A stretch of 36,131 nucleotides of DNA from CAYGLV01 sp964351025 (GTDB lineage Bacteria > Actinomycetota > Thermoleophilia > Gaiellales > Gaiellaceae): the NCBI GenBank assembly GCA_964351025.1, contig CAYGLV010000022.1:1-36131 (forward strand), written 5' to 3'. This document shows, in pieces, positions 1 to 8,447 of the stretch. The notes under the pieces are model-generated. The model was not told the DNA's origin and did no database searches. It saw only the letters and a list, made by a program, of their open reading frames with translations. Every line of letters starts with the position of its first letter. Position 1 is the stretch's first letter. The position numbers and the translations under genes were made by a program.

Positions 1-492
1 GCCGAAGCGCCGGTAGGCCTGCCGGCCGAGCGAGAGCCCGGCGCCGGACCAGAGCTCGGTGCCGAGGACGCCGAAGCTCAGGTCGGCGTTCGCCATGAAC
101 CCCTCGAACTGCCGCTGCCACGCTGCGCCGTCGCCGGCTGCGTGACGCTCGAGCTCGGCGACGTTCGCCTCCAGAGAGGTCGTGAGAAAGGCTGCCGAGC
201 CGTCCGGGTAGGCCGAGCCGGTCGGGAGATCGGTGTTCGCGTACTCGACGCCGAGCCGGTCGAGGTCGGGCTTCAGCTCGGCATACGCCGCTGAGCCCGT
301 CCAGAGCGGGTGCCAGGAGGCGAGCACCTCGTGCGTGAAGCCCGGCGCGGTGAGCTCGCTCGACGTCCAGAGGCAGCCGCCGAGCCGGTCCGAGCGCTCG
401 AGCACGAGCACCTGCCAGCCGCTCCTGGCGAGCAGCGCAGCGCCCGCAAGCGAGTTGATGCCGCTGCCGATGAAAACGGCGTCGAAGGCCAT
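1..492 (-). CDS. Phytoene desaturase-like FAD-dependent oxidoreductase, 3' end off the window
   Basis: This is the first 164 codons of a gene that leaves the left edge without a stop. It starts at an ATG (492-490) and at once shows an FAD-binding Rossmann fold: GSGINSLAGAALLARSGW (residues about 6-23) followed by VLVLERSDRLGG, the GxGxxx...E...GG dinucleotide-binding pattern of the phytoene desaturase/amine oxidase superfamily. Later segments (TSSELTAPGFTHEVLASWHPLW) fit the 'phytoene desaturase family / NAD(P)-FAD oxidoreductase' group, whose members are usually about 500 residues. Substrate-binding and C-terminal parts lie outside the window, so carotenoid chemistry cannot be claimed. It is transcribed divergently from the molybdenum hydroxylase operon, and the operator at 523-532 lies between the two starts. 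Confidence 0.85.
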   Translation of the reverse strand, partial: MAFDAVFIGSGINSLAGAALLARSGWQVLVLERSDRLGGCLWTSSELTAPGFTHEVLASWHPLWTGSAAYAELKPDLDRLGVEYANTDLPTGSAYPDGSAAFLTTSLEANVAELERHAAGDGAAWQRQFEGFMANADLSFGVLGTELWSGAGLSLGRQAYRRFG

Positions 493-522
493 CGCGGCGA
501 CACTACCACGACCGTTCTCGCT

Positions 523-532
523 TGACATGTCA
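523..532. promoter_or_regulatory. Palindromic operator copy 1 (TGACATGTCA)
   Basis: A perfect 10-bp inverted repeat in the 65-bp divergent region between the FAD oxidoreductase (start 492) and the molybdenum hydroxylase operon (start 558). It overlaps a -35-like TTGACA at 522-527. The matching -10 is weak (GTTGAT at 546-551, 18-bp spacer). The palindrome is followed by CCG, a flank shared with copies 4 and 5. The regulator is not identifiable in this window. Confidence 0.7.
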
Positions 533-557
533 CCGATTCGTGTGCGTTGATAGCGAC

Positions 558-1412
558 ATGCTTCTGCGCGAGGTCGAGTATGTGCGGGCGGCGAGCGTCG
601 AGGACGCGATCCGCCTGCTTGCCGGGCACGAAGGGGCACGCGCGCTCGCCGGAGGCCAGACGCTCGTCAGCGTGATGAAGGCCCGCGCGGCGTCGCCCGA
701 CGTCCTCGTGGACCTCAACCGCGTCGACGCGCTGCGCACGATCTCGTTCGGGCCCGACGGCCACCTCGAACTCGGCCCGATGGCCACCTACACCCAGATC
801 ATGGCCTCGTCCGAGGTGGAGGTCGCGCGGCCGATCCTCGCAGAGGTGTGCTCGGCGATCGCCGACGTGCAGGTGCGCAACCGCGGCACGATCGGCGGGA
901 ACATCTGCGCGAACGACCCGACGAACCACCTGCCGCCGCTGCTCGTCGCGCTGGGGGCCGAGATGACGATCCAGGGGCGAAGCGGCGAGCGCACGATCAG
1001 GGCCGACGACTTCTTCCTCGGTGTCTACCTGACCGCCGTCGGCGAGGGCGAGCTCCTGACGAAGATCTCGCTTCCGCCAGCCGCGCCGCACGGCGTCGGC
1101 GACAGCTTCTCGGCGATCACGATCGGCAGGGATGGGACGTGCATCGTCAATGCTGCCGCGTCGATCGGCCCGGGCGGCCTGCGGATCGCCCTCGGCTGCG
1201 TCGGGGCGACACCCGTGCGCGCGACCGCGATGGAGGAGGCGCTGGCCTCCGGCGACTACTCCGAAGCGCGCGTTCACACCGCCTCCTCAGGCCTCGGCGC
1301 GTCGCTCGACCCGCCGGGCGATGTCCACGCGAGCGCCGACTACCGCCGGCACCTGGCCGTCGTCTGCGCACAGCGCGCCGTCCTGCAAGCCGGCGAGAGA
1401 GCGAGGTCGTAA
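558..1412 (+). CDS. Molybdenum hydroxylase FAD subunit (CoxM/XDH-B family)
   Basis: A 284-residue FAD subunit of the xanthine dehydrogenase/CO dehydrogenase superfamily; it passes electrons from the iron-sulfur subunit to an acceptor. The N-terminal FAD-binding PCMH-type domain shows the two family loops: ALAGGQTL (about residues 29-36) and VRNRGTIGGNICAND (about 107-121). The C-terminal CoxM-type domain follows, and total length is normal for the family (about 280-290). ATG 558 is preferred over an in-frame start at 522, because that start lies before the operator and would add residues absent from the family. The stop codon overlaps the next ATG by one base (TAATG), so translation with the 2Fe-2S subunit is probably coupled. 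Confidence 0.93.
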   Translation: MLLREVEYVRAASVEDAIRLLAGHEGARALAGGQTLVSVMKARAASPDVLVDLNRVDALRTISFGPDGHLELGPMATYTQIMASSEVEVARPILAEVCSAIADVQVRNRGTIGGNICANDPTNHLPPLLVALGAEMTIQGRSGERTIRADDFFLGVYLTAVGEGELLTKISLPPAAPHGVGDSFSAITIGRDGTCIVNAAASIGPGGLRIALGCVGATPVRATAMEEALASGDYSEARVHTASSGLGASLDPPGDVHASADYRRHLAVVCAQRAVLQAGERARS

Positions 1413-1897
1413 TGGAGCCCGCGTCGAGCCTCGCGATCACCGTCGACGTGAACGGCGTGACGTACGAGCGCGAGGTGGACGCGCGGCGCCTCCTCGTCCA
1501 CTTCCTCCGCGACGATCTCGACCTGACGGGAACGCACATCGGGTGCGACACCGGCAACTGCGGCGCCTGCACCGTGCACGTCGATGGCGAAGCAGTGAAG
1601 AGCTGCCTGCTGCTCGCCGTCCAGGCGGACGGCGCGGCCGTGCGGACGGTCGAGGGGCTCGCCGGCGAGGACGGCCAGCTGGCTCCGCTCCAGCAGGCCT
1701 TCAGCGACCACCATGGCCTCCAGTGCGGCTACTGCACCCCCGGGATGCTGATGAGCGCGACGGCGCTGCTCGAGCGCAATCCGCACCCGACCGAGGAGGA
1801 CGTGAAGGTCGCGCTCCAGGGGAACATCTGCCGCTGCACCGGCTACTGGAACATCGTCGAAGCAGTCGTGGCCGCCGGGAAAGGTGGTGCTGCGTGA
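1412..1897 (+). CDS. Molybdenum hydroxylase 2x[2Fe-2S] subunit (CoxS/XDH-A family)
   Basis: A 161-residue small subunit carrying two [2Fe-2S] clusters. The plant-ferredoxin-type N-terminal cluster uses C45, C50, C53 and C65 (motif GCDTGNCGACTV). The C-terminal helical cluster uses C105, C108, C140 and C142 (QCGYCTPGM and NICRCTGY). Both motifs are complete, so the electron path from Mo to FAD looks intact. Length is typical (150-170). The gene begins with the ATG that overlaps the upstream stop and ends with a GTGA overlap into the large subunit. The M-S-L subunit order is that of CODH-type operons, although the large subunit is not a CODH. Confidence 0.95.
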   Translation: MEPASSLAITVDVNGVTYEREVDARRLLVHFLRDDLDLTGTHIGCDTGNCGACTVHVDGEAVKSCLLLAVQADGAAVRTVEGLAGEDGQLAPLQQAFSDHHGLQCGYCTPGMLMSATALLERNPHPTEEDVKVALQGNICRCTGYWNIVEAVVAAGKGGAA

Positions 1898-4350
1898 CCG
1901 CCGTCGAGATCGAGCCGGGGACGCTGCAGAAGGGCGCCGCGGTCGGGCAGAGCGTCCCCCGCAAGGAGGACCGCCGCCTCGTCCAGGGCCAGGGGGTGTT
2001 CGTCGACGACGTGAAGCGCCACGGCATGGGCTACCTGCACTTCGTCCGCTCGCCGTACGCCCACGCCAAGATCGGCATGATCGACGTGTCCGCCGCGCTC
2101 GAGCGGCCCGGCGTCTACGGAACCCTGACCGGAGACGAGGTCGCGATCCTCACCGACCCGTTCTTCCAGATCGCCGCGCCCCCCGGCGCCGGCGTTCGGG
2201 ACTACGCGCTCGCGGTCGGCAAGGTGCGATACGTCGGTGAACCGGTAGTCGCCGTCGTCGCCGAGACCCGTGAGCTGGCCCGCGACGCGGCCGAGCTCGT
2301 CGTGGTCGACTACGAGACCCTGCCCGCGCTCGTCGACGCCCGCAAGGCGCTCGACGACGACGCGCCGCTCCTTCACGAGGAGTGCGGGACCAACATGTCG
2401 TACAGCGGTGTCTGGGAGTGGGGCGACCTCGACGCGGCGTTCGCCGAAGCCGACCACGTCGTGACGATCAAGGAGCTCCACTTCGACCGGTTCAACTCGA
2501 CCCCACTCGAGACCGACGGCGCGCTCGTCGAGTACAACCGCGGCGTCGGGCAGTGGACGATCACGACGAACAACCAGTTCCCGGGGTTCGCCGCGATCAT
2601 GATGGGGCCGGCGCTGCGGGTCGGGCTGGACAAGCTCCGCATCGTCACGCAGGACATCGGCGGCGGCTTCGGCAACAAGATCACGTCGCACCCGCAGCTC
2701 GTGGTCTGCTGCCTGCTCGCACGGAAGCTCAACCGTGCAGTCCAGTGGACCGAATGGCGCACGGAGTTCCACCAGTCGATGTCGCACGGGAACGAGCGCT
2801 GGTTCCACGACACCGAGGTGGCCGTCAAGGCGGACGGCACGCTGCTCGGATTCCGGACGAAAGCGCTCGACGACGCCGGCGCCTACCTCCGCTACGAGCC
2901 GCTCGGGGGCGTTATCTGGTCGCAGGTCGCCGCGGGCCTCTACAAGTGGCGCAACATCCGTGTGGACTTCACACAGGTGCTGACGACCAAGGCGCCGGTG
3001 TCGCCGAACCGCGGCTACTCGCGGATGCAGCACCTCTGGTTGACCGAGCGGATCATCGACATCGTCGCACGTGAGCTCAACTTCGATCCCGTCGAGATTC
3101 GCAAGCACAACTACGTCCAGCCCGAGGACATGCCCTACGAGACCCCGAACGGCTGCGTCTACGACTCCGGCGACTACCCGAGGGCGCTCGACAAGGTCCT
3201 CGAGCTGATTGGCTACGAGACCGTCGAGGAGCGCCGCCGCGAGGCGGAGGCGCGAGGCAAGCTCCTCGGCTTCGGGATCGGCTCGACGCTCGACTCGGGC
3301 ACCAACAACTTCGCGCAGTCGCAGCTCGTCAATCCCGAGCTCCAGTTCTCCGGCAACAACGAGGTCGCCACGGTCAAGCTCGACCTCATGGGCGAGATCG
3401 TGGTCACGCTCGGAACGACGCCGCAGGGCCAGGGCCACGAGACGACCGCGTCCCAGGTCGTCGCCGACATCCTCGGCTGCGACGTCGGCACGGTGCACGT
3501 GCGGGCCGGCCACGACAGCTACTGGAACTCGCACGCGGGCTTTTCGGGCACGTACGCGAGCCAGTTCGCCGTCACCGGCCTCGGCGCCGTCAAGGGCGCC
3601 GCGGACATGCTGGCCGGCGAGATGAGGAAGCTCGCCTCGATGGTGTTCGGCTGCTCGCCCGACGACATCGAGCTCGCCGAGAGCTTTGCCCGGATCAAGG
3701 GCAACCCGGAGGCGGCGCTGCCGTTCCTCGCGCTCGGCGCGATCGTGAACATGAACAACGCCGGCTTCCCCGAGGACCCGCCGACCCTCAACTGCCGCTA
3801 CGTCTACCGCCCCGCCTTCCAGGTGCCGGACCTCGAGAAGAAGTTCGGGAACCTGACGCTCACCTACGCCACCCAGATCCACGCGTGCATCGTCGAGATC
3901 GACCCGGAGACAGGCGTGACCGAGGTCGTCGACTATGCAGCCGTGGACGACTGCGGCGTGCGGATCAACCCGCAGATCGTCGAGGGCCAGGTGATGGGCG
4001 CGACGGCGCACGCGATCGGCGCAGCGCTGTGGGAGACGTTCGCCTACGACGAGGACGGCAACCTCCTGACGCCGAACTTCTACGACTATCACGTCCCGCA
4101 CGCTCTCGACATGCCGCCTCTGAAGACCGGGGCGATCGAGTCGCCCTCGCCGTTCACGCCCCTCGGCACGAAGGGCATGGGCGAGGGAGGGGGCGGCGGA
4201 ATCCACTGCATCTGCGCGGGGATCCAGGACGCCCTGTCGTCGGCGGGCCGGCCGATCGTGCACGACAGTCACAATCCGTACCAGCGCGTCTGGGAGATGC
4301 TGCGCGATCCGGAGGCGACCCGAGCGAACGTGGAGGTGGTCTCGCGGTGA
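1894..4350 (+). CDS. Molybdenum hydroxylase Mo-cofactor subunit, atypical active-site loop
   Basis: An 818-residue molybdopterin-cytosine-dinucleotide-type large subunit (CoxL/XdhC superfamily). The N-terminal part opens VPRKEDRRLVQGQGVFVDD, the usual aldehyde-oxidase a/b-hammerhead start. GGGFGNK (about residue 255) is a cofactor-binding loop, and GMGEGG near the C terminus contains the conserved catalytic glutamate (E764). In the loop where CODH form I has AYxCSFR and form II has AYRGAGR, this protein has NRGYSRMQ (from about residue 372). It is therefore unlikely to oxidise CO and more likely hydroxylates an organic, possibly N-heterocyclic or aldehyde, substrate. The start is GTG 1894, overlapping the upstream stop; its own stop overlaps the CoxG-like start (GTGA). 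Substrate is unassigned. Confidence 0.92.
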   Translation: MTAVEIEPGTLQKGAAVGQSVPRKEDRRLVQGQGVFVDDVKRHGMGYLHFVRSPYAHAKIGMIDVSAALERPGVYGTLTGDEVAILTDPFFQIAAPPGAGVRDYALAVGKVRYVGEPVVAVVAETRELARDAAELVVVDYETLPALVDARKALDDDAPLLHEECGTNMSYSGVWEWGDLDAAFAEADHVVTIKELHFDRFNSTPLETDGALVEYNRGVGQWTITTNNQFPGFAAIMMGPALRVGLDKLRIVTQDIGGGFGNKITSHPQLVVCCLLARKLNRAVQWTEWRTEFHQSMSHGNERWFHDTEVAVKADGTLLGFRTKALDDAGAYLRYEPLGGVIWSQVAAGLYKWRNIRVDFTQVLTTKAPVSPNRGYSRMQHLWLTERIIDIVARELNFDPVEIRKHNYVQPEDMPYETPNGCVYDSGDYPRALDKVLELIGYETVEERRREAEARGKLLGFGIGSTLDSGTNNFAQSQLVNPELQFSGNNEVATVKLDLMGEIVVTLGTTPQGQGHETTASQVVADILGCDVGTVHVRAGHDSYWNSHAGFSGTYASQFAVTGLGAVKGAADMLAGEMRKLASMVFGCSPDDIELAESFARIKGNPEAALPFLALGAIVNMNNAGFPEDPPTLNCRYVYRPAFQVPDLEKKFGNLTLTYATQIHACIVEIDPETGVTEVVDYAAVDDCGVRINPQIVEGQVMGATAHAIGAALWETFAYDEDGNLLTPNFYDYHVPHALDMPPLKTGAIESPSPFTPLGTKGMGEGGGGGIHCICAGIQDALSSAGRPIVHDSHNPYQRVWEMLRDPEATRANVEVVSR

Positions 4351-4799
4351 AGATCGAGGGGGTCAAGGCGCTGACGGCGCCGCGCGACGTGGTCTGGGCG
4401 GTGGTCAACGACCCGGAGCACATGGCGAAGCTGATGCCGGGGGTCGAGAGCTTCGAGATCGCCGACGACCGCCACTGGCAGGCGAAGGTGAAGATTCCGC
4501 TCGGGCTCGGCGGCCTGCGCATGACGATCGCCTTCGAGAAGGTCGAAGAGCGGGCGCCCGAGTTTGCGATGCTGAGCGCCAAGGGCAACGGCGTCGGTGC
4601 GCTGCTGAACATGACCACGGCGTTCACGCTCTCCGAGGACGGCGAGACGACGAGCATGAAGTGGGAAGCCGAGGTGCGCATCGCCGGCCCGGTGGGCGCG
4701 ATGGGGCAGCGCGTCCTCCAGCCGATCGTCAACCAGCAGGTCGGGAACGTCCTCGCTGCGCTCGAGCAGCAGGTCGTCGCGGCCGCCGCCGCCGGCTAG
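4347..4799 (+). CDS. CoxG-like SRPBCC-family protein
   Basis: A 150-residue protein of the CoxG / carbon monoxide dehydrogenase subunit G family (SRPBCC or START-like fold). It opens MKIEGVKALTAPRDVVWAVVNDPEHMAKLMPGV, the typical first strand and helix of the fold, and later has WEAEVRIAGPVGAMGQRVLQPIVNQQV, the characteristic C-terminal helix region. CoxG proteins are linked to membrane recruitment or quinone coupling of CODH. Here the same role would apply to the molybdenum hydroxylase it is fused to translationally (GTG at 4347 overlaps the large-subunit stop). It lacks the C-terminal transmembrane extension of longer CoxG proteins and ends in an Ala-rich tail. It is the last gene of the operon; the converging hypA ends 30 bp away. 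Confidence 0.85.
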   Translation: MKIEGVKALTAPRDVVWAVVNDPEHMAKLMPGVESFEIADDRHWQAKVKIPLGLGGLRMTIAFEKVEERAPEFAMLSAKGNGVGALLNMTTAFTLSEDGETTSMKWEAEVRIAGPVGAMGQRVLQPIVNQQVGNVLAALEQQVVAAAAAG

Positions 4800-4829
4800 G
4801 CGCCGTCGGCCCGGGCGCTCCCGTCCGGC

Positions 4830-5096
4830 TCAGCTGAGCTCGAGCTCGACGCTCTCCAGCACCACACCGGTTGCGGCCGGGTCGGCCGGGTCGGTCCCGA
4901 GCTCCGCCTCGACGTGCGCGCCCTCGGCCAGCGTGCCGCGTGCCGCATCCGCGAAGTGCTCCCGGAAGTGCTCCGGAGTGAAATGAGAGAGCACGCCCAG
5001 CCGCACGTGCACGCTGCGCACGCGCCGGCCGCCCTCCTCGTTGGCGACGCTCTCGAGCTTGCGCACGAGGTCGTCCAGGAGCGCCTTCTCGTGCAC
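4830..5096 (-). CDS. hypA: Short HypA-like nickel chaperone lacking the zinc domain
   Basis: An 88-residue protein starting MHEKALLDDLVRKLESVANEEG. The MHE N terminus and the following pattern (VRSVHVRLGVLSHFTPEHFREHFADAARGTLAEGA) are the HypA nickel-binding domain; the N-terminal amine and His2 form the Ni site in HypA. Canonical HypA (about 113 residues) then has a zinc finger with two CxxC pairs. This protein contains no cysteine and ends at LESVELELS with a clear TGA, and no zinc-finger-like sequence follows in frame. It starts with GTG immediately after the protease stop (TAG then GTG) as the last gene of the hydrogenase operon. It may be a specialised delivery domain, a degraded HypA, or dependent on HypB or HypA elsewhere in the genome. 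Confidence 0.8.
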   Translation of the reverse strand: MHEKALLDDLVRKLESVANEEGGRRVRSVHVRLGVLSHFTPEHFREHFADAARGTLAEGAHVEAELGTDPADPAATGVVLESVELELS

Positions 5097-5548
5097 CTAG
5101 CCTCCGTTCTCCAGCTCGCGTACCACCGCGGCGACAACGCCGGGCACGGCGGCGGCAACGGAGGGCGTCAGCTCTGCGCCTGCGCCGAAGTGGCCGCCCT
5201 CGATGCCGTAGAGGACAACGCGGGCGGGCAGCTTCCCAAGCGCGCGCGCGAGCTCCAGCGTCTGGGAGATCCCGAACGCGTGGGAGGAGGTCAGCGTCAG
5301 GTCGTCGGGCAACGCCCCCGCCGACGCGTCCACGCGGTGGACCGTGCCGGGCGAGGAGCCCGACCGGACGGCGTCCACCAGCACGAGCAGATCGAGGTCC
5401 TCCCAGCCGTCGAGCAAGCGGATCGGCTCGTCCTCGCACTCCTCTACGGCGCCCCCGGCGGCGCGGATGCCTTCGGCAACGGCAAGGCCGACGGCGTCGT
5501 CGCCGCGGAAGCGGTTGCCCAGGCAGGCCACCGAGACCCGGCGGGTGG

Positions 5549-5552
<4 letters not shown>
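5097..5552 (-). CDS. [NiFe] hydrogenase maturation endopeptidase (HyaD/HybD/HoxW family)
   Basis: A 151-residue peptidase that removes the C-terminal tail of the hydrogenase large subunit after nickel insertion. GNRFRGDDAVG near the N terminus gives the family's GNxxxxDDxxG signature with a metal-probing acidic residue. LLVLVDAV and SSHAFGI supply the further acidic and histidine ligands, and VVLYGIEGGHFGAG matches the conserved late loop. GTG 5552 overlaps the large-subunit stop (GTGA), which pairs the protease with its substrate. Much longer readings upstream in this frame are shadows of the large-subunit gene and were not used. Confidence 0.92.
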
Positions 5553-6842
<1,290 letters not shown>

Positions 6843-6850
<8 letters not shown>

Positions 6851-7616
6851 GCTCGAGGCTCGCCTCCTTGAAGGGCGCTGCGCCGGCGTTGAACGTTCGG
6901 AACGCCCGCACGAGCCCGGGGTCGTCGACGCCGAGCTCCTTCCAGCGCTCGGCGAGCGCGCGCGTGTTCGGCGTCTCCATCGGCCCGAAGCAGCCATAGC
7001 AGCCACGGTCGTAGGCGGGGCAGAGCGCGCCGCAGCCGGCCATCGTCACCGGTCCGAGGCAGGGCGTCCCCTTCGCCACGAGCACGCACGGCGTCCCCCG
7101 TGCCTTGCACTCGAAACAGACGCTGGTGGTGGGCAGGTTCGGGCGGCGGGCGCCGAGAAACGCGGTGATCGCCTCGATGAGCTGCCCCTTGTCGATCGGG
7201 CAGCCACGCAGCTCGAGATCGACCGGCACGTGGTCCGAGATCGGAGACGACGTGGCGAGGGTCGAGATGTAGGCGGGCGTGGCGTAGACGACCGGTATCC
7301 AGTCCTTCACGTCGGCGAAGTTGCGCAGGGCCTGAATACCGCCGGCCGTTGCGCAGGCGCCGATCGTGACGAGGAAGCGCGACGAGCGCCGTACCTGCTG
7401 AATCCGTTCGGCGTCGTGCGCGGTCGTGATCGACCCCTCGACGAGGGAGAGGTCGTACGGTCCCCTCACGGTCGCGCTCGACGCTTCCAGGAAGTAGGCG
7501 ATCTGGATCTCGCTCGCGAGGGCGAGCAGCTCGTCCTCGCAATCGAGCAGTGAGAGCTGGCAGCCATCGCACGAGGCGAACTTCCAGACAGCCACCTTCG
7601 GGGCGCGCGCGCTCAC
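6843..7616 (-). CDS. hydD: [NiFe] hydrogenase small (delta) subunit, group 3b-like
   Basis: A 257-residue iron-sulfur subunit that links the NiFe site to HydG/HydB. The proximal cluster motif is CDGCQLSLLD (C16, C19), with GACATAGG and RGCPIDKGQ supplying the remaining ligands. A Cys-rich C-terminal block (CFECKARGTPC, GTPCLGP, AGCGALCP, CYGCFGP) fits the additional [4Fe-4S] clusters of this group. There is no twin-arginine signal, so the enzyme is cytoplasmic. The GTG start (7616) overlaps the hydG stop. A longer reading back to 7826 is rejected because it runs through hydG and shows low-complexity Arg-rich translation. Confidence 0.94.
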
Positions 7617-8425
7617 AGCTCGCGCACCCCGAGCAATGGCTCGATGTCCTCCAGCCGGAAGACCGGCCCGTCGCGGCAGACGAGGACCGAGCCGAGCTGG
7701 CAGTGGCCGCAGTGGCCGAGGCCGCAGTGCATGTTGCGCTCGAGCGAGATGTAGATGCGCTCTTTGGGAACGCCGCGCTCGAGCAGCGCCGTCGCGGTGT
7801 AGCGAATCATGATCTCCGGCCCGCACACGAGCGCGACCGCCGCTGCGGAGTCGAAGCCGGCGCTCGCGACGAGCTTCGGCACGACGCCGACCCTCCCGTG
7901 CCAGGCGTCGCCGGCATTGTCCACGGTGACGTCGACATCGAGATCGAAGCGCCCGCGCCAGCGCTCGAGCTCCTTCGCGTACAGAAGCTCGCCCGGCGTG
8001 CGCGCGCCGACGAGCAGCACGACGGCCCCGTAGTCGTCGCGAGCGGCGAGCGCCTGGTAGAGGGCGGGCCTCAGCGGCGCAAGCCCGATCCCGCCCGCGA
8101 CGAGGACGACATCGGAGCCAACCGCCTCCGCTAGCGGCCAGGACGTGCCGAATGGGCCGCGCACGCCGAGGATGTCGCCGGGCTTGGTTCGGCAGATTGC
8201 CTGGGTAACTGCGCCGACGGCCCGCACCGTGTGCACGAGCGGCCCACCGCCGGTCGGGTCGCCGCTCGAGGAGATCGGCACCTCGCCGACGCCGAAGGCG
8301 TAGAGCATCGTGAACTGCCCCGGTGCGGGCACCACGGGGTCGCCATAGACCGGTTCGAGCTCGAGCGTCCAGGTGTCAGCCGTTTCGCGCCGCTTGCGCA
8401 GAACGCGGAACGGCTCGGGCGCCAT
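7613..8425 (-). CDS. hydG: Hydrogenase FAD/NAD(P)-binding [2Fe-2S] (gamma) subunit
   Basis: A 270-residue diaphorase-type subunit related to PyrK and ferredoxin-NADP reductases. It exchanges electrons between the hydrogenase iron-sulfur chain and NAD(P)H. In order it has the FAD-binding barrel (GQFTMLYAFGVGEVPISSSGDP), the NAD(P)-binding fold (LVAGGIGLAPLRPALY, later LVCGPEIMIRY) and a C-terminal [2Fe-2S] loop CGLGHCGHCQLG with a later Cys in VLVCRDGP. ATG 8425 is chosen because the product begins like the family (MAPEPFRVLRKRRETADTWTLEL) and GGAG lies just upstream. ATG 8470 would overlap the preceding gene and has no ribosome binding site. The chosen start is buried in a perfect palindrome (8423-8446). 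Confidence 0.92.
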   Translation of the reverse strand: MAPEPFRVLRKRRETADTWTLELEPVYGDPVVPAPGQFTMLYAFGVGEVPISSSGDPTGGGPLVHTVRAVGAVTQAICRTKPGDILGVRGPFGTSWPLAEAVGSDVVLVAGGIGLAPLRPALYQALAARDDYGAVVLLVGARTPGELLYAKELERWRGRFDLDVDVTVDNAGDAWHGRVGVVPKLVASAGFDSAAAVALVCGPEIMIRYTATALLERGVPKERIYISLERNMHCGLGHCGHCQLGSVLVCRDGPVFRLEDIEPLLGVREL

Positions 8426-8446
8426 CGCTCCGCGCGCGGAGCGATG
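8423..8446 (-). promoter_or_regulatory. 24-bp perfect palindrome covering the hydG ribosome binding site and start codon
   Basis: In transcript sense the arms are CATCGCTCCGCG and CGCGGAGCGATG. The second arm contains GGAG and ends with the ATG of hydG, so the folded RNA would pair both the Shine-Dalgarno and the start codon. The stop of the preceding cyclic-nucleotide-domain gene (TGA, 8450-8448) ends one base before the palindrome, so a ribosome terminating there would disrupt it. A dimeric DNA-binding protein site is an alternative reading. Confidence 0.65.
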
Positions 8447-8447
8447 G

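Noticed and set aside
522..551. A sigma70-type promoter TTGACA-N18-GTTGAT
   Set aside because: The -35 is good, but it coincides with the palindrome and the -10 is poor, so it is not listed as a separate promoter.
2393..2400. Further ACATGT cores inside genes (about 2394, 16430, 30965)
   Set aside because: They sit in coding sequence and lack the full TGACATGTCA symmetry (AACATGTCG, GACATGTGC, GACATGTTC), so they are not counted as operators.
1894..4350. Annotation of the molybdenum hydroxylase as aerobic CO dehydrogenase
   Set aside because: Subunit order and a CoxG partner fit, but the active-site loop NRGYSRMQ is not that of form I or form II CODH.
4828..4839. 12-bp palindrome GCTCAGCTGAGC at the end of hypA
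   Set aside because: It could look like a terminator between convergent genes, but it has no loop or U-tract and lies partly in the last codons; self-complementary GAGCTC-type codon pairs are common here.
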